A stretch of 22,877 nt of DNA from Bacillota bacterium (GCA_017437925.1 JAFRWQ010000126.1:1-22877); one strand, 5' to 3'. Counted from the first letter of the stretch, positions 14,569 to 22,395 are shown. The notes: generated by a model from the letters alone, not told the origin. A program made the numbers and translations.

Positions 14569-15543
14569 TCAGCCTATGAAGCCCAGCTGCTTCAAGCAGA
14601 ATATCCAGACGAACATGGTGAAAAGAGCAAGAAAGCTGCTGATGGTCACGATCTCTCCCGCAAGGTTCCCGTCGCACTCGTAGCTCTCGCTGGTGGAGAC
14701 GCTGACCACGGCGGAGGGGGCCCCGAAACCCGCGATCAGGGTCGCTATGCTGGCGCTGTCCCAGCAAAGAGCAAGAGGCAGTATCATAAAGACCGCGGGG
14801 ATCGCTATGAGCTTTAAGAATACGTGCCTTAAGGACACCCCGCTGTTGGCCTTTATGCGGGCAAAGTCGAGCCTGGAACCCATTACTATGAAGGCAAGGG
14901 GTATAACGCAGCCCGCAAGACCGTTCACCACTGTGACCCCTATGGGCGGCATGGGCAGCGCGAGAAGCGACCAGACGAGGCCCAAAAGGACGGCGTCCAC
15001 CAAAGGCACTTTAAGGAGCCTTATGAAGAGCTGCGCGGCGCCTGTCTTTTCCTCTCCGCTCACTTGCCCCCGGCTTATCCTGACAAGTCCCCTGTAGTGC
15101 TCCATCAGGGGGATGGAGGTGAAGTTCAGCACCACCACCATGGCGGTCAGTATCATGAGCACCTGGGGGGCATCGCCCGCGATGCTCTGGGCCAGGGGAA
15201 GGCTGAACATCATCAGATTCCCCTGGTAGCCCGCGTGGGCAAGGGCTCCCTGCCTGGCCGGGTCCGGGCTCATCCTCTTCGCGAGCCTCATCCAAAGGAA
15301 CATGATGACCAGGGTCGACACCATGGCGTAGGGGACGGCGGCGGCCCCGAACATGCCCTTTATGTCGGCCCTGTACATGCTTTTAAAGAAGTTTACGGGC
15401 ATTAGCACCCAGAATATCAGGCTGTTGAGCCCCGCGGTCAGCTCCTCGTCAAGGATGTCCACCCTGCGCAGGAACATGCCCATCATGAGATAGACGAAAA
15501 ACGGGGCTATGGCGGCACCTGTCGTTAAAAGGTTTTCGAGCAA
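14569..15543 (-). CDS. AEC-family transporter (auxin efflux carrier-like permease), copy 1
   Basis: 324 residues with about ten hydrophobic segments; it starts with TTG at 15543, supported by GGGGGGAG upstream and by alignment with the neighbouring copy. The order MLENLLTTGAAIAPFFVYLMMGMFLRR, LNSLIFWVLMPVNFFKSMY, a central soluble loop near 165-185, and the C-terminal GFGAPSAVVS-x-S matches the Mem_trans (AEC) family. Known bacterial members carry carboxylates such as malate, or other small anions, and some are paired with peptidases. It follows the second AEC gene after an 18-bp gap. The substrate cannot be read from sequence. Confidence 0.9.
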   Translation of the reverse strand: MLENLLTTGAAIAPFFVYLMMGMFLRRVDILDEELTAGLNSLIFWVLMPVNFFKSMYRADIKGMFGAAAVPYAMVSTLVIMFLWMRLAKRMSPDPARQGALAHAGYQGNLMMFSLPLAQSIAGDAPQVLMILTAMVVVLNFTSIPLMEHYRGLVRISRGQVSGEEKTGAAQLFIRLLKVPLVDAVLLGLVWSLLALPMPPIGVTVVNGLAGCVIPLAFIVMGSRLDFARIKANSGVSLRHVFLKLIAIPAVFMILPLALCWDSASIATLIAGFGAPSAVVSVSTSESYECDGNLAGEIVTISSFLALFTMFVWIFCLKQLGFIG

Positions 15544-15561
15544 GCGTCTCTCCCCCCTTCG

Positions 15562-16539
15562 TCAGCTCAGCACTCCTGCCTGTTTGAAGCAGAAGACCCA
15601 AAGGAAAAGCGTGAAGAGAGCGAGGGTCGAGCTTATGGTCACTATCTCGGCGGCCAGCTCACCGTCGCAGCCGTAGTTCTCGCACATGGTGTAGCTTACG
15701 ATGGCGGAGGGCGATCCGAAGGCCGACACCAGGGCGATCAGGCTCCTGGGGTCCCAGCCCGCGATCAGCGGGTAGGCGATGAAGACGGCGGGGACTATGA
15801 CCAGCCTGAGGAACACCACGAGGAAGGACAGCCTGCTGTTGGCCCTTATCTTGGCGAAGTCAAGCCTTGCACCCATCACCATGAAGGCGAGGGGAATGAC
15901 GCAGCCAGCGATGCCGGAGACCACGGTCTTTCCCAGAGACGGCATGGGTATCCTGAATATGGCCCAGATGAAGCCTATGACCACGGCGTCCAGTATGGGC
16001 ACCTTGAAGAGCTTGATCACCAGCTCCTTAAGATCGGTCTTCTGATCCCCGGCCTCTTCTCCCTTCGCGATCTTAAGCTGCCTCGAGTAATGCTCCATCA
16101 TGGGCACCGCGGAGAAGTTGTTGGTTATCATGACCACGGTGAGTATGATAAGTATCTCGGTGACGTCCTCGCCGAAGACCCCCTGGGCTATGGGGAGGGC
16201 GAAGAGCATGACGTTGGCCCTGTAGCCAGCGTGGACTATGGCGGCCCTGACTCCCGGGTCGGGGGTCAGCTTTTTCGCCAGCCACATCATGAAAAAGAGC
16301 ACGCAAAGAGTCCCCGCCATCGCGTAGGGCGCGACGAGGCTCCCGAAGATGCCGCTGATGTCGGCCTTGTACATGCTGTTGAAGATGTTCACGGGAAAGA
16401 ACACCTTGAACAGCAGACCGTTGATGCGGCCTGCCAGCTCTTCGCTGAGAATGCCCGCCTTTCTGAGCATTATGCCTACGAGCATGTAGATCAGAAAGGG
16501 GGCTACTATCGCGGCTGAAGTACGAAGATTCTCAAGCAC
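15562..16539 (-). CDS. AEC-family transporter, copy 2
   Basis: 325 residues, GTG start at 16539, about ten hydrophobic segments. It is a clear tandem paralog of the downstream copy: MLENLRTSAAIVAPFLIYML against MLENLLTTGAAIAPFFVYLM, FPVNIFNSMYKADISGIFG against MPVNFFKSMYRADIKGMFG, and similar TISS-LALFTLF-VFC tails. The pair may form different substrate specificities or a hetero-oligomer; only the duplication is seen. The GTG overlaps the M42 stop by one base (TAGTG), with no distinct SD, which suggests translational coupling to the upstream peptidase. Confidence 0.9.
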   Translation of the reverse strand: MLENLRTSAAIVAPFLIYMLVGIMLRKAGILSEELAGRINGLLFKVFFPVNIFNSMYKADISGIFGSLVAPYAMAGTLCVLFFMMWLAKKLTPDPGVRAAIVHAGYRANVMLFALPIAQGVFGEDVTEILIILTVVMITNNFSAVPMMEHYSRQLKIAKGEEAGDQKTDLKELVIKLFKVPILDAVVIGFIWAIFRIPMPSLGKTVVSGIAGCVIPLAFMVMGARLDFAKIRANSRLSFLVVFLRLVIVPAVFIAYPLIAGWDPRSLIALVSAFGSPSAIVSYTMCENYGCDGELAAEIVTISSTLALFTLFLWVFCFKQAGVLS

Positions 16540-17534
16540 TAGAACTCAGCCTGCGCGAACGCTGCCATCAGCTTGGCGCAGTCCTCCACGTCGGAGATGC
16601 TGACCATTTCATTGGGGCTGTGAGTGTATCTGCAGCACATGGAAACTCCTCCGGCGGGGACTCCGTCCAGCGAGAGCTGGGCGGCTCCGGCGTCGGTTCC
16701 TCCGGCCTTGATCACGTCGAGGGCATACTTTATCTTGTTCTTTTCGGCCAGGGCGACCAGCTTTTCGACCACCTGGGGATGGCAGATGACGCTCCTGTCC
16801 ATGACCTTGACGGCGGCTCCGCAGCCGGCCTTGCAGCTTCCCACGTGGGGGGCCTTGGGACTGTCGTCGCTGTGGGTGACGTCGCAGGCTATCATGTAAT
16901 CGGGGTCGATGGCGAAGGTGGCGACCTTGGCTCCCCTTAAGCCCACTTCTTCCTGGGTGCTGAAGACGAACCAGAGGTCGTTGTCGGTCTTTTCTATCAT
17001 CTGCATGGCCAGGATCTGGGAGACGCAGCCGGCCCTGTCGTCCAGGTAGGCGCCCATGGCGAAGTTGCCTTTGCACTCCTTGATGGGGGAGTCGTAGACG
17101 GCGATGTCACCGACCTTTACCAGCTTCATCGCTTCTTCCTTGGTGCTTACGCCCAGGTCGATGTAGAGCTTTTCGATGGTGAGATCCTTGAAATCAACGT
17201 CTCCGTCCTTCTCGACGGTGCCGACGGCTCCGTTCGCGAAGCGCACGGGGGCTGCCAGCAGCCTGTAGGGGTAGAGGCCTCCCACGGCGCCGAAGCGTAT
17301 CTGTCCCCCGTCTTCAAAGTAGGTGGCGATGAGGCCCAGGGAATCCATGTGGGCGGCGAACATGAGTTTCGCGCCCTTTCCTTCCTTATGGCAGATCAGG
17401 TTGCCCAGGGCGTCGGTCGCGCACTTGTAGCCCAGGGGCTTTACCAGCTTTTCTATGGTCTTGCTGACCTCGGCCTCGCGGCCGGAGGGTCCGTAGCTTT
17501 CGCAGACTTTCTTGAGCAGTTCGAAAGTAGTCAT
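16539..17534 (-). CDS. M42-family metallo-aminopeptidase, copy 1
   Basis: 331 residues. All M42 landmarks are intact: FAAHMDSLG (His62, Asp64), YLDDRAGC (Asp165 bridging), TQEEVGLRG (Glu195/Glu196), ACDVTHSDD (Asp218), GGTDAGAAQ and CRYTHSPNE (His305). M42 enzymes are dinuclear zinc/cobalt exopeptidases related to deblocking and glutamyl aminopeptidases; many form dodecameric tetrahedral shells that trim peptides in the cytosol. Its start overlaps the preceding M42 stop by one base (TAATG), and its stop overlaps the AEC start by one base. It is the most divergent of the three in loops, with shorter spacing between motifs. Substrate preference is unknown. Confidence 0.93.
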   Translation of the reverse strand: MTTFELLKKVCESYGPSGREAEVSKTIEKLVKPLGYKCATDALGNLICHKEGKGAKLMFAAHMDSLGLIATYFEDGGQIRFGAVGGLYPYRLLAAPVRFANGAVGTVEKDGDVDFKDLTIEKLYIDLGVSTKEEAMKLVKVGDIAVYDSPIKECKGNFAMGAYLDDRAGCVSQILAMQMIEKTDNDLWFVFSTQEEVGLRGAKVATFAIDPDYMIACDVTHSDDSPKAPHVGSCKAGCGAAVKVMDRSVICHPQVVEKLVALAEKNKIKYALDVIKAGGTDAGAAQLSLDGVPAGGVSMCCRYTHSPNEMVSISDVEDCAKLMAAFAQAEF

Positions 17535-18583
17535 TATTTCTTAGCCTTTCCGCCGGCAACGGCTTCCACAAAGAGCTTAACGAGCCTGAACGCGTCGTCG
17601 GCGTCCTTCTCGGAGATGACAAGGGATGCGGTGTGAGCGTATCTGCAGCAGACCGACACGTTGGCGACCCTTACGCCGGCCCTGCTGGTCTGCACGGCGC
17701 CCGCGTCGGTGCCTCCGGCGATCCTGGTCTTGATCTGCCAGGGGATGCCCGCCTCGTCGGCAAGGCCGGTGAGCAGCCTGAACAGGCCCTCGTCGTAGAT
17801 GGCGGAGCTGTCCATGCAGCTGATGACCGGGCCCAGTCCCGCCTGTGTGACCCTTGTATTCTTAGGCTGGGCGGGGACGTCGGCGGAGCTGGCTCCCTCT
17901 ATGATGAGGGCGATGTCGGGCTTTTCCGCGTAGGCGGCGCCGTAGGCTCCCCTAAGGCCAACTTCCTCCTGCACGGTGAAGGCGCAGGTGAGGTCCATGG
18001 GAAGGTCCTCCTCGAGCAGGTTGAGCATGAGGGCGCAGCCGAAGCGGTCGTCTATGGCCTTGGCCTTGATCATGCCGTTGCCGAAGCGGACGAAATCGCT
18101 GTGAAAGACGATCTGATCGCCCTTGCTCACCAGCTTTTCGGCCTCTTCCCTGCTTCTGGCGCCTATGTCGATGTACATTTCGACGTAGTCGGGAGCGTGC
18201 CTCTCCTCTTCCTTGGTCACCATGTGGAAGGCCTTGAGGCCTATGACTCCGGGGACCATGTCGGGCCCTATGTAGACCTTGTGGCCCAGGACGACTCTCT
18301 TGTCTATCCCTCCCACGGGGACGAAGCGGAGATACCCGTTGTCTTCGATCTTTTTGACCATGAAGCCGACCTCGTCCATGTGGGCGGCCAGCATCAGCTT
18401 GGGAAGCTTCTTTCCGCTCTTTTCTTTGGCCTTCTTGGTCACTATGAGATTGCCCATGACGTCTTTTCTGACAGTATCGACATGGCACTGATTGACCGCG
18501 ATATCGAGTATGACGTCGGCCACCTCGTCTTCATAGCCCGAGATGCCGGGCATCATGCAAAGCTCTTCCATGTATTTCAGCAT
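17534..18583 (-). CDS. M42-family metallo-aminopeptidase, copy 2 (glutamyl-aminopeptidase-like)
   Basis: 349 residues. Landmarks: LAAHMDEVGFMV (His68, Asp70), AIDDRFGC (Asp178/179), TVQEEVGLRGAYGAAY (Glu206/207), IIEGASSADVP (Glu229), GGTDAGAVQ and CRYAHTAS (the last His). The HMDEVG and EGASSADVP wording is typical of the PepA/YsdC/FrvX type of M42 peptidases. SD GAGGAGG sits about seven bases before ATG 18583. It overlaps copy 3 by 7 bp and copy 1 by 1 bp. It differs enough from copies 1 and 3 that they are old paralogs with probably different specificity, not recent duplicates. Confidence 0.94.
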   Translation of the reverse strand: MLKYMEELCMMPGISGYEDEVADVILDIAVNQCHVDTVRKDVMGNLIVTKKAKEKSGKKLPKLMLAAHMDEVGFMVKKIEDNGYLRFVPVGGIDKRVVLGHKVYIGPDMVPGVIGLKAFHMVTKEEERHAPDYVEMYIDIGARSREEAEKLVSKGDQIVFHSDFVRFGNGMIKAKAIDDRFGCALMLNLLEEDLPMDLTCAFTVQEEVGLRGAYGAAYAEKPDIALIIEGASSADVPAQPKNTRVTQAGLGPVISCMDSSAIYDEGLFRLLTGLADEAGIPWQIKTRIAGGTDAGAVQTSRAGVRVANVSVCCRYAHTASLVISEKDADDAFRLVKLFVEAVAGGKAKK

Positions 18584-19620
18584 GAGAGCACCTCCTCTCC
18601 GGGATCAAGGGCGAATTCGGCCAGCAGCTCTCCCAAAAGCTTCATGTCGGTCACGCTGCCCAGCTCAAGGGGAGTGTGCATGTAGCGCAGGGGCAGGGAT
18701 ACGGTCTCGACGGCGACTCCGTCCCTGATGATCTGTATGCCCGCGGCGTCGGTACCGCCGGCTCTGGGCTGTACCGCCATCTGGAAGGGCACGCGGTGTT
18801 CCTTTCCGACCCTCTTAAGGCTTCTGGTGACCGCGGGGCAGGCTCCGGGGCCCATGGTGATGACCGGGCCCTCGGCCAGCTCGCTGACGTTGTTCTGGGG
18901 CTTTACGTCGGGAGTCCAGGCGTGGCAGACGTCGACGGCTATGGCGACGTCGGGGTCTATGCCGTAGGCCGCGGGGATCGCGCCCCTGTAGCCCAGCTCC
19001 TCGCAGGCGCTGCCCACGATGTAGACGTCCCAGGGCAGCTTTCTGCCCTTTATGAGCTCGGCTGTGACGCAGAGGCTCACAAAGCAGGACCTGTCGTCCA
19101 TGGACTTGCAGACCACGGTGTCGTCTCCCATGGTGAAGAGGGAGGTCCGAAAGCTTACCGGAGTGCCCACGGGAACCTGCTTTTCGGCCTGTTCCTGGGT
19201 GAGGCCCACGTCTATGCGCAGGTCCTCCATGGGGATGGATTCGTTTCTCTGGGCTTCGGTGAGCACGTGAGGAGCGACCGTCCCCACGACGCCGAAGAGG
19301 GGGGGATCGGTGAGCACGGTGACTTCCCTTGAGGGAAGCATGCGCCTGTCGACTCCTCCGACGTTGGTAAAACGAAGCTGACCTTCGTCGTGGCCGGTCA
19401 CCATGAGGCCTATCTCGTCGATATGGGCGACCAGCATCAGCTTCTTCGCGTTCTTTTTGCCGCAGCGTATCACGCCTATGGCGTTGTTCATGTGGTTCAC
19501 ATAAACTTCGTCCACATAGGGCTCAAGGATCGAAGCCGCGATATCCGCGACCCTGTGCTCAAAGCCCGACGGCGCTGTGGCTTCGCAAAGCTGCCTGAGA
19601 CTTTCGATTATGTCCATCAT
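18577..19620 (-). CDS. M42-family metallo-aminopeptidase, copy 3
   Basis: 347 residues; starts ATGATG at 19620/19617, with GGGAG placed better for the second ATG. Landmarks: LVAHIDEIGLMV (metal His and Asp near 66-68), SMDDRSC (bridging Asp), SACEELGYRGA (the Glu pair, with CEELG in place of the more common QEEVG), AVDVCHAWTPD, GGTDAAGIQ and RYMHTPLE (last His). All ligands are present, so activity is expected, while the Cys before the catalytic Glu and the Cys after DDRS are distinctive. First of the three peptidases in the transcript; it begins 21 bp after the nucleotidyltransferase stop. Confidence 0.92.
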   Translation of the reverse strand: MMDIIESLRQLCEATAPSGFEHRVADIAASILEPYVDEVYVNHMNNAIGVIRCGKKNAKKLMLVAHIDEIGLMVTGHDEGQLRFTNVGGVDRRMLPSREVTVLTDPPLFGVVGTVAPHVLTEAQRNESIPMEDLRIDVGLTQEQAEKQVPVGTPVSFRTSLFTMGDDTVVCKSMDDRSCFVSLCVTAELIKGRKLPWDVYIVGSACEELGYRGAIPAAYGIDPDVAIAVDVCHAWTPDVKPQNNVSELAEGPVITMGPGACPAVTRSLKRVGKEHRVPFQMAVQPRAGGTDAAGIQIIRDGVAVETVSLPLRYMHTPLELGSVTDMKLLGELLAEFALDPGEEVLSC

Positions 19621-19641
19621 AATCTCCCTTCTTTGAAATAT

Positions 19642-20565
19642 CTATTGCCAGAGTTTTTCGGGGTATATCCCCTGCTCCTTCTTGGCTGCCATGGCCCTGG
19701 TCACCAGATCTCTGTCCTGGCGGTAGGTGACGCCGTACCACTTGTCGGCGGCGGGCAGGACCCTCACGATCGCCTTGCCCTCGTTCACCAGGTCGCTGGT
19801 CACCAGGGGGATGTAGAATTCTCCCTTGACCGGGTTGTTCTTCAGTATGTTTTCAAGAGCCCCGGGGAAACGCTCCTTAAGCTCCTTGATGATGGAGGGG
19901 GTAAAGCCGAAGAAGTTCATGGAGACCGGGGTCCCGAAGGGGAGCTTGGTGAAGGTCTGTCCCCCGTCCTCGGAGAAGGCGGGGAGGCCCTCGTACCAGG
20001 CGACGCAGGTCCTCTCGTCAATGCGGACCAGCCTGTCGTACTCGTCCTTTACGCATACGCCCCTGGCCACGCTGCCGTTCTCGCTCAAGGTGTTTTCTAT
20101 CATGTAGCCCGCCATGCAGTACTGGTATTTGTCAGTGTCCTCGAGTCCCTCAAGATAATCGTACATGGTCTTGAAGACTCCGGGCCCGTAGTAATCGTCG
20201 GCGTTGATGACGGCGAAGGGGCTGTCTATCATGTCTCTTGCCGCCAGGATGGCGTGGCCGGTCCCCCAGGGCTTGACCCTCTCTTCGGGGACCTCGAAGC
20301 CCTCCGGGATGTCGTTGATGTCCTGGTAGGCGTAGAGTATGTTCATGCCTCTCGCCGCGCCTCTGTTCATGATGGCCTTGAAATCGTCCTCGATCTCGTG
20401 CTTTATGATGCAGATCGCGGTCTCAAAGCCTGCCCTTTTCGCGTCGTAGAGGGAGAAATCTATGATGAGCTCCCCTCCGGGGCCTATGGGGTCCATCTGC
20501 TTGAGCCCACCGTAACGGCTGCCCATACCGGCGGCCATGACTACAAGTACCGGTTTATTGATCAT
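19642..20565 (-). CDS. Sugar-phosphate nucleotidyltransferase family protein
   Basis: 307 residues. The N-terminus LVVMAAGMGSRYGGLKQMDPIG is a nucleotidyltransferase phosphate-binding loop (G-x-G-S/T-R with a following Lys-Q), and FAVINADDYYG near residue 125 carries the metal-binding Asp; KPWGTGHAILAARD is the uridine/sugar-binding loop. The pattern fits NTP_transferase proteins that make NDP-sugars from NTP and a sugar 1-phosphate, but the exact sugar or nucleotide is not assigned. Cytosolic. It overlaps chorismate mutase by 11 bp and has SD AGGAGG nine bases before its ATG. Its place ahead of three peptidases is unexpected. Confidence 0.85.
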   Translation of the reverse strand: MINKPVLVVMAAGMGSRYGGLKQMDPIGPGGELIIDFSLYDAKRAGFETAICIIKHEIEDDFKAIMNRGAARGMNILYAYQDINDIPEGFEVPEERVKPWGTGHAILAARDMIDSPFAVINADDYYGPGVFKTMYDYLEGLEDTDKYQYCMAGYMIENTLSENGSVARGVCVKDEYDRLVRIDERTCVAWYEGLPAFSEDGGQTFTKLPFGTPVSMNFFGFTPSIIKELKERFPGALENILKNNPVKGEFYIPLVTSDLVNEGKAIVRVLPAADKWYGVTYRQDRDLVTRAMAAKKEQGIYPEKLWQ

Positions 20566-20836
20566 TTTCTTCGGCCTCCTGTCTGACCTTTTCCTGGATA
20601 GCCCTGGACTGGGCGAAAAGGCAGCGGAAGAGCTCTTCGGCGTAGGGGGCGTATTCCCCGGCCTGCTCCGCCCGCGTCTTCAGTATCAGGGCTTCCCTCT
20701 CCTCGTCTCTCGTGGGAAGTCCAGCCTGCCTCTTCGCCTCGGCGATCTTAAGGCTGATATCCATGCGCCGCTTAAAGAGCTTTAAAAGCTCCCCGTCCAC
20801 GGCGTCTATTTCTTTTCTGTAATCGTTTAAGTTCAT
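20555..20836 (-). CDS. Chorismate mutase, AroQ type
   Basis: 93 residues from ATG 20836; further upstream the frame reads through hairpins and is not coding-like. It aligns with the AroQ mutase domain: Arg7 (E. coli R11) in YRKEIDAVD, Arg24 (R28) in KRRMDIS, Lys35 (K39) in AEAKRQ, Arg47/Glu48 (R51/E52) in EEREAL and Gln81 (Q88) in RAIQEKV, so the active-site set is complete. It turns chorismate into prephenate for Phe and Tyr synthesis in the cytosol, as an all-helical dimer. A stand-alone domain of this size is usual. It heads the seven-gene transcript; no good SD is visible, and a perfect 7-bp hairpin (20846-20862) lies 9 bp before its ATG, so translation may be structure-controlled. Confidence 0.9.
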   Translation of the reverse strand: MNLNDYRKEIDAVDGELLKLFKRRMDISLKIAEAKRQAGLPTRDEEREALILKTRAEQAGEYAPYAEELFRCLFAQSRAIQEKVRQEAEENDQ

Positions 20837-20979
20837 ATCGCGTCGGTCAACCATTGACCGTGAATGCGCTGCGGGGTTTATAAAGCCTTTCATGCACAGG
20901 GTCGTGTCCGCCGCATCGGGGACACGCTTTCGCTCAACGCGGGTACCCCGAGCGGGCCCTCGTCGAAGCCTTTTCCGCA

Positions 20980-21031
20980 GGATATTCATCCGCTCTTCGC
21001 GGTTATCACCGCTCAGTCGCGGTGAATATCC
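20980..21031 (-). repeat. Hairpin A with GACUGA/GAAGA internal loop
   Basis: Minus-strand order: GGATATTCACCGC, internal loop GACTGA, inner stem GCGGT, loop GATA, ACCGC, internal loop GAAGA, then GCGG-A-TGAATATCC. Outer stem is 13 bp with one bulged A; inner stem is 5 bp. Confidence 0.7.
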
Positions 21032-21050
21032 ATGCAAAAGTCTTCTCCTC

Positions 21051-21096
21051 GCACTAAGCTCTTCGGCGTACTTCGTCCGCCTCAGTCGCTAAGTGC
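21051..21096 (-). repeat. Hairpin B with the same internal loop
   Basis: Minus-strand order: GCACTTAGC, GACTGA, GGCG, loop GACGAAGTA, CGCC, GAAGA, GCTTAGTGC. The outer stem is 8 of 9 pairs (one T-T mismatch). It lies 19 bp from hairpin A, with different stem sequences but identical internal-loop strands. Confidence 0.7.
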
Positions 21097-21231
21097 CGCG
21101 ACCCGCGATGGTCCCCTCACGCAGCGGATCCCGACCGGTTGCATTCAAGTCGATAAGGCAATTCGCGATGAGATGCCGCGGTTGACGATTACCGGCTGTA
21201 TCTCGCTGCGATCCTGAGATTTATATCCCCC

Positions 21232-22395
21232 CTACAGCGGCAGATTCTCCAGTATCGCCCTGCAGGCTTCCTCGACGTAGCTCCTTGAGGTGGCAAGATT
21301 CATGCGGACAAAGGGGGCGTACTGATCCCCTCCGAACCAGGCGCCGTAGTCGAAGGCTATGCGGCACTTGTTCTCGCAGAAGTCCTTTACCTCTTCCTGG
21401 GTCTTGAAGTAGGCGCCCAGGTCTATCCACAGCAGGTAGGTGCCCTGAAGCTCGGCCACCTTGACCCTGGGGGCCCTGCGCTCAAAGGTGTCGCGGACGT
21501 ACATGTAGTTGCCGTAGATCACATCCTTGACCTCCTCGAACCACTGGCGTCCCTGTCCGAAGGCCGCGGCGCTGGCCACATAGCCCAGGATGTTGCCTCC
21601 GGTGGTGTGGAGCCTGGCCTGGAAGTCCTTGTATCTGGCTCTCAGCTCATCGTCGGGGATGATGATGTAGGAGTTCTGCATGCCGGCCAGGTTGAAGCTC
21701 TTGCTGGCGGCGCACATGGTGATCAGTATGTCGTCGTAGTCGCCGAGGGTGGCGGTGGGGATGTGCTTGAAGTCGGACCACTCGAAATCGCCGTGGATCT
21801 CGTCGGAGACCACGTAGACGCCGTGCTTCTTGCAGATGTCCATCATGCCGCGGAGCTCGTCGGCGGTCCAGATCTTGCCCACCGGGTTGTGGGGGGAGCT
21901 CATGAGGAAGAGCTTCACGTCGTTTTCAGTGATGCAGCGCTCGAACTTCTCAAGGTCGAGGCTGTACTTCATGCCGTCCCTGTCCATGTCGCACATGACC
22001 AGCCTGCGGTCGTTGGTGGTGGCCGCGTCCTGCATGGGATAGTAGCAGGGGGTCACGGTCATGACCGCGTCGCCGGGCTTTGTCAGCATCAGCACCACCA
22101 TGTTGAAGGCGGCGACTATGCCGAAGCCGAAGCATATCCATTCCCTCTTGACCTCGTAGCCGTGGTATTTCCTCTCCCACTCGATGAAGTTCTCGTAGTA
22201 GCTCTCGGGCGGGATGGAGTAGCCCAGGGGATACTTGTCGATATGGTCCTTGAGGGCCTCCTTTATGGGCTCAGCCAGTTCGAAATCCATGTCGGCTATC
22301 CACATGGCTATGAGATCGTCGCTGCCGAAGCGGCTCCACATGCCGTCCCACTTTCTGCTGCCCGTCCCTTTTCTCTCAACGTATTTTACGCTCAT
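21232..22395 (-). CDS. MalY/PatB-family PLP-dependent C-S lyase / aminotransferase
   Basis: 387 residues, the normal length. Fold-type I PLP features: SSPHNPVGKIW (substrate/PLP loop, about 166-176), VSDEIHGDF (Asp198 pairing with the pyridine nitrogen), and AASKSFNLAG with the Schiff-base Lys232. The N-terminus WIADMDFELAEPI and the C-terminal VRMNLATSRSYVEEA (the carboxylate-binding Arg) match the MalY/PatB branch, which cleaves cystathionine or cysteine to release H2S or homocysteine, with some aminotransferase activity. The cytosolic enzyme could link to sulfur amino-acid breakdown from peptides. SD AAAGGAGG sits before ATG 22395. No terminator follows, so transcription may run on into the structured gap before chorismate mutase. 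Confidence 0.93.
   Translation of the reverse strand: MSVKYVERKGTGSRKWDGMWSRFGSDDLIAMWIADMDFELAEPIKEALKDHIDKYPLGYSIPPESYYENFIEWERKYHGYEVKREWICFGFGIVAAFNMVVLMLTKPGDAVMTVTPCYYPMQDAATTNDRRLVMCDMDRDGMKYSLDLEKFERCITENDVKLFLMSSPHNPVGKIWTADELRGMMDICKKHGVYVVSDEIHGDFEWSDFKHIPTATLGDYDDILITMCAASKSFNLAGMQNSYIIIPDDELRARYKDFQARLHTTGGNILGYVASAAAFGQGRQWFEEVKDVIYGNYMYVRDTFERRAPRVKVAELQGTYLLWIDLGAYFKTQEEVKDFCENKCRIAFDYGAWFGGDQYAPFVRMNLATSRSYVEEACRAILENLPL

Larger units (their letters stand above)
20840..21215 (-). ncRNA. Candidate structured leader or non-coding RNA upstream of chorismate mutase
   Basis: This 395-bp gap between the MalY-type gene and chorismate mutase contains no convincing gene. On the minus strand it is unusually rich in stems, read 5' to 3': an imperfect GAGAT/ATCTC helix enclosing GCC-GGT/ACC-GC-GGC (about 21160-21215); hairpin B (21051-21096); hairpin A (20980-21031); a CGCTC/GAGCG arm around GGGTACCC; CGTGTCC/GGACACG (about 20901-20924); and CGGTCAA-TGG-TTGACCG (20846-20862). 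Hairpins A and B share the same internal loop with different stems. No U-tract terminator was seen. Alternatives are a palindromic repeat element or an attenuator for the aromatic/peptidase operon. Confidence 0.4.

Noticed and set aside
17633..18685. A 350-residue plus-strand open frame opposite the M42 genes
   Set aside because: Antisense of well-supported M42 coding DNA; composition is typical of a reverse-frame shadow.
20980..21031. Hammerhead ribozyme
   Set aside because: The core CUGAUGA ... GAAA is absent; GACUGA/GAAGA lies between two continuous stems rather than at a three-way junction.
20837..21037. N-terminal extension of chorismate mutase to 160 residues
   Set aside because: The extension is Arg-rich, follows hairpin DNA, and has no counterpart in AroQ domains; the ATG at 20836 fits the family start.
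20840..21215. tRNA or CRISPR array in the long gap
   Set aside because: No cloverleaf with a T-arm GTTC sequence, and the two hairpins are only two units with different stem sequences, unlike CRISPR repeats.
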